Source: Candidatus Nitrotoga sp. 1052 (lineage in GTDB: Bacteria > Pseudomonadota > Gammaproteobacteria > Burkholderiales > Gallionellaceae). Taken from it: a DNA stretch of 46,823 bases. Under the pieces are notes generated by a model. That model saw only the letters and a program-made list of their open reading frames with translations, had not been told where the DNA came from and searched no databases. The translations under genes and the position numbers were made by a program. Shown here piece after piece: positions 46,077-46,823 of the stretch (its first letter is position 1; every line of letters starts with the position of its first letter). The DNA is taken from contig NZ_CAKMHQ010000072.1 in NCBI RefSeq assembly GCF_927312905.1, positions 1 to 46,823 of the forward strand, written 5' to 3'.

Positions 46077-46748
46077 ATGACAATATTGCACCCATTAATT
46101 TTTGATAAAAAAGCCCGCAGTGCGCTTAGCATTGCCTTGTTGATACTTGCCGTACTTGCTGCCTGTGGGCAGTCAAGGGCACAGAATACGTCCGTAGTCT
46201 CCGACAAGCAGACTGAACCAGTGGTAGGCGTTGCCACCTTTGCTGGCGGCTGCTTCTGGTGTACAGAAGCAGATTTCGACAAAATACCGGGCGTGATATC
46301 CACTACTTCGGGTTATATCGGCGGCACAGTGATCAATCCGACATACGAACAAGTATCTGCCGGTAAGACTGGGCATGTTGAAGCGGTGCAAGTGCGTTTT
46401 GACCCTGCCAAGACTAATTTCGCCAAACTGCTTGCCGCATACTGGCCGACGATAGATCCGCTAACGCCTAATCGCCAATTTTGCGATAGTGGCACACAGT
46501 ACCGCAGCGTAATTTTTTATCACAATGCGGATCAACGACAGCAAGCCGAAGCATCCAAGGCCGCGCTGGTATCTTCTGGCCGTTTTACCCAGCCGATTGT
46601 GACCGAGTTGTTGCCCGCTACAGCATTCTATCCGGCGGAGGAGTATCACCAAGATTTTCACACCAAGAATCCAGTTCGTTACAAATACTATCGCTTCAGT
46701 TGTGGACGCGATGCTCGCCTGAAGCAGGTATGGGGTAAAAAGAACTGA
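46077..46748 (+). CDS. msrA: Methionine-S-sulfoxide reductase, lipoprotein form
   Basis: Reduces S-methionine sulfoxide. The active site GGCFWCTEADFDKIPGV carries C59 (catalytic) and C62, GYIGG and HVEAVQVRFDP follow, and further cysteines in QFCDSGTQYRS and FSCGRD may act in resolving the disulfide. A signal sequence ending LAAC (C30) again predicts a lipid-anchored periplasmic enzyme. It starts 2 bases after the msrB stop, so the two stereospecific reductases form an operon that probably protects envelope proteins. Electrons may come from a thioredoxin-like or DsbD-type donor not seen here. Confidence 0.94.
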   Translation: MTILHPLIFDKKARSALSIALLILAVLAACGQSRAQNTSVVSDKQTEPVVGVATFAGGCFWCTEADFDKIPGVISTTSGYIGGTVINPTYEQVSAGKTGHVEAVQVRFDPAKTNFAKLLAAYWPTIDPLTPNRQFCDSGTQYRSVIFYHNADQRQQAEASKAALVSSGRFTQPIVTELLPATAFYPAEEYHQDFHTKNPVRYKYYRFSCGRDARLKQVWGKKN

Positions 46749-46823
46749 TCATCTTTTCGCTACAATGAGTGGCGGATTCAACTCTGAAGTGCAACTTTTG
46801 TAAGTGAATTTAGGTGGCGAGCT

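Noticed and set aside
1-46823. CRISPR arrays, tRNA and rRNA genes
   Set aside because: No regularly spaced repeats, cloverleaf-like T-arm or anticodon patterns, or rRNA stretches were seen by eye in the intergenic regions.

Overview
The window reads as a chromosomal segment of a betaproteobacterium, most likely in the Nitrosomonadales/Gallionellaceae neighbourhood. This is inferred from the pilMNOPQ-aroK-aroB order, a SufU-type SUF operon under an IscR repressor, a Cfa synthase, an NDUFA9-like gene followed by the start of cca, and moderate GC with betaproteobacterial-looking proteins. No rRNA, tRNA or CRISPR array was found. Most genes are housekeeping, but the junctions between blocks hold several decayed mobile elements.

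Layout. 1-5 kb: a thioredoxin-like protein (minus), the ruin of an IS30-family transposase, cfa, and an NAD-binding NDUFA9-like gene. The last is followed by only the first 12 codons of the CCA-adding enzyme gene, cut off by an IS3-family remnant. 5-17.8 kb: the type IV pilus assembly genes pilM, N, O, P, Q, a terminator, aroK and aroB of the shikimate pathway, a dGTPase-like gene, mfd and serB. 17.8-19.8 kb: an HPP-family membrane protein, a hemerythrin-like protein, and a small gene that looks like a lone integron cassette with its attC site.

20-31 kb, minus strand: ppiB, then a long iron-sulfur cluster block. Read in the direction of transcription it is iscR, sufA, sufB, sufC, sufD, sufS, sufU, a hidden frameshifted small gene, nfu, a rhodanese, a Rieske protein, folE, iscS and dsbB. 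A sigma70-like promoter overlaps a near-consensus IscR type 1 operator directly behind cysE, and should make iscR-suf self-regulated by cluster status. The SUF proteins form the SufBCD scaffold, SufS and SufU supply sulfur, and SufA and Nfu carry clusters. IscS lacks its usual C-terminal tail and is more likely a general sulfur donor.

31-39 kb: cysE and trmJ (minus) diverge from suhB. An alpha/beta hydrolase and an erythromycin-esterase-like protein follow, then mutS. 39-46.8 kb is more accessory: a phage-integrase remnant, a DUF4238 protein, an FAD monooxygenase, a PatB/MalY-type aminotransferase-fold lyase, a large unknown lipoprotein coupled to a DUF3047 protein, and tandem lipoprotein forms of methionine sulfoxide reductases MsrB and MsrA.
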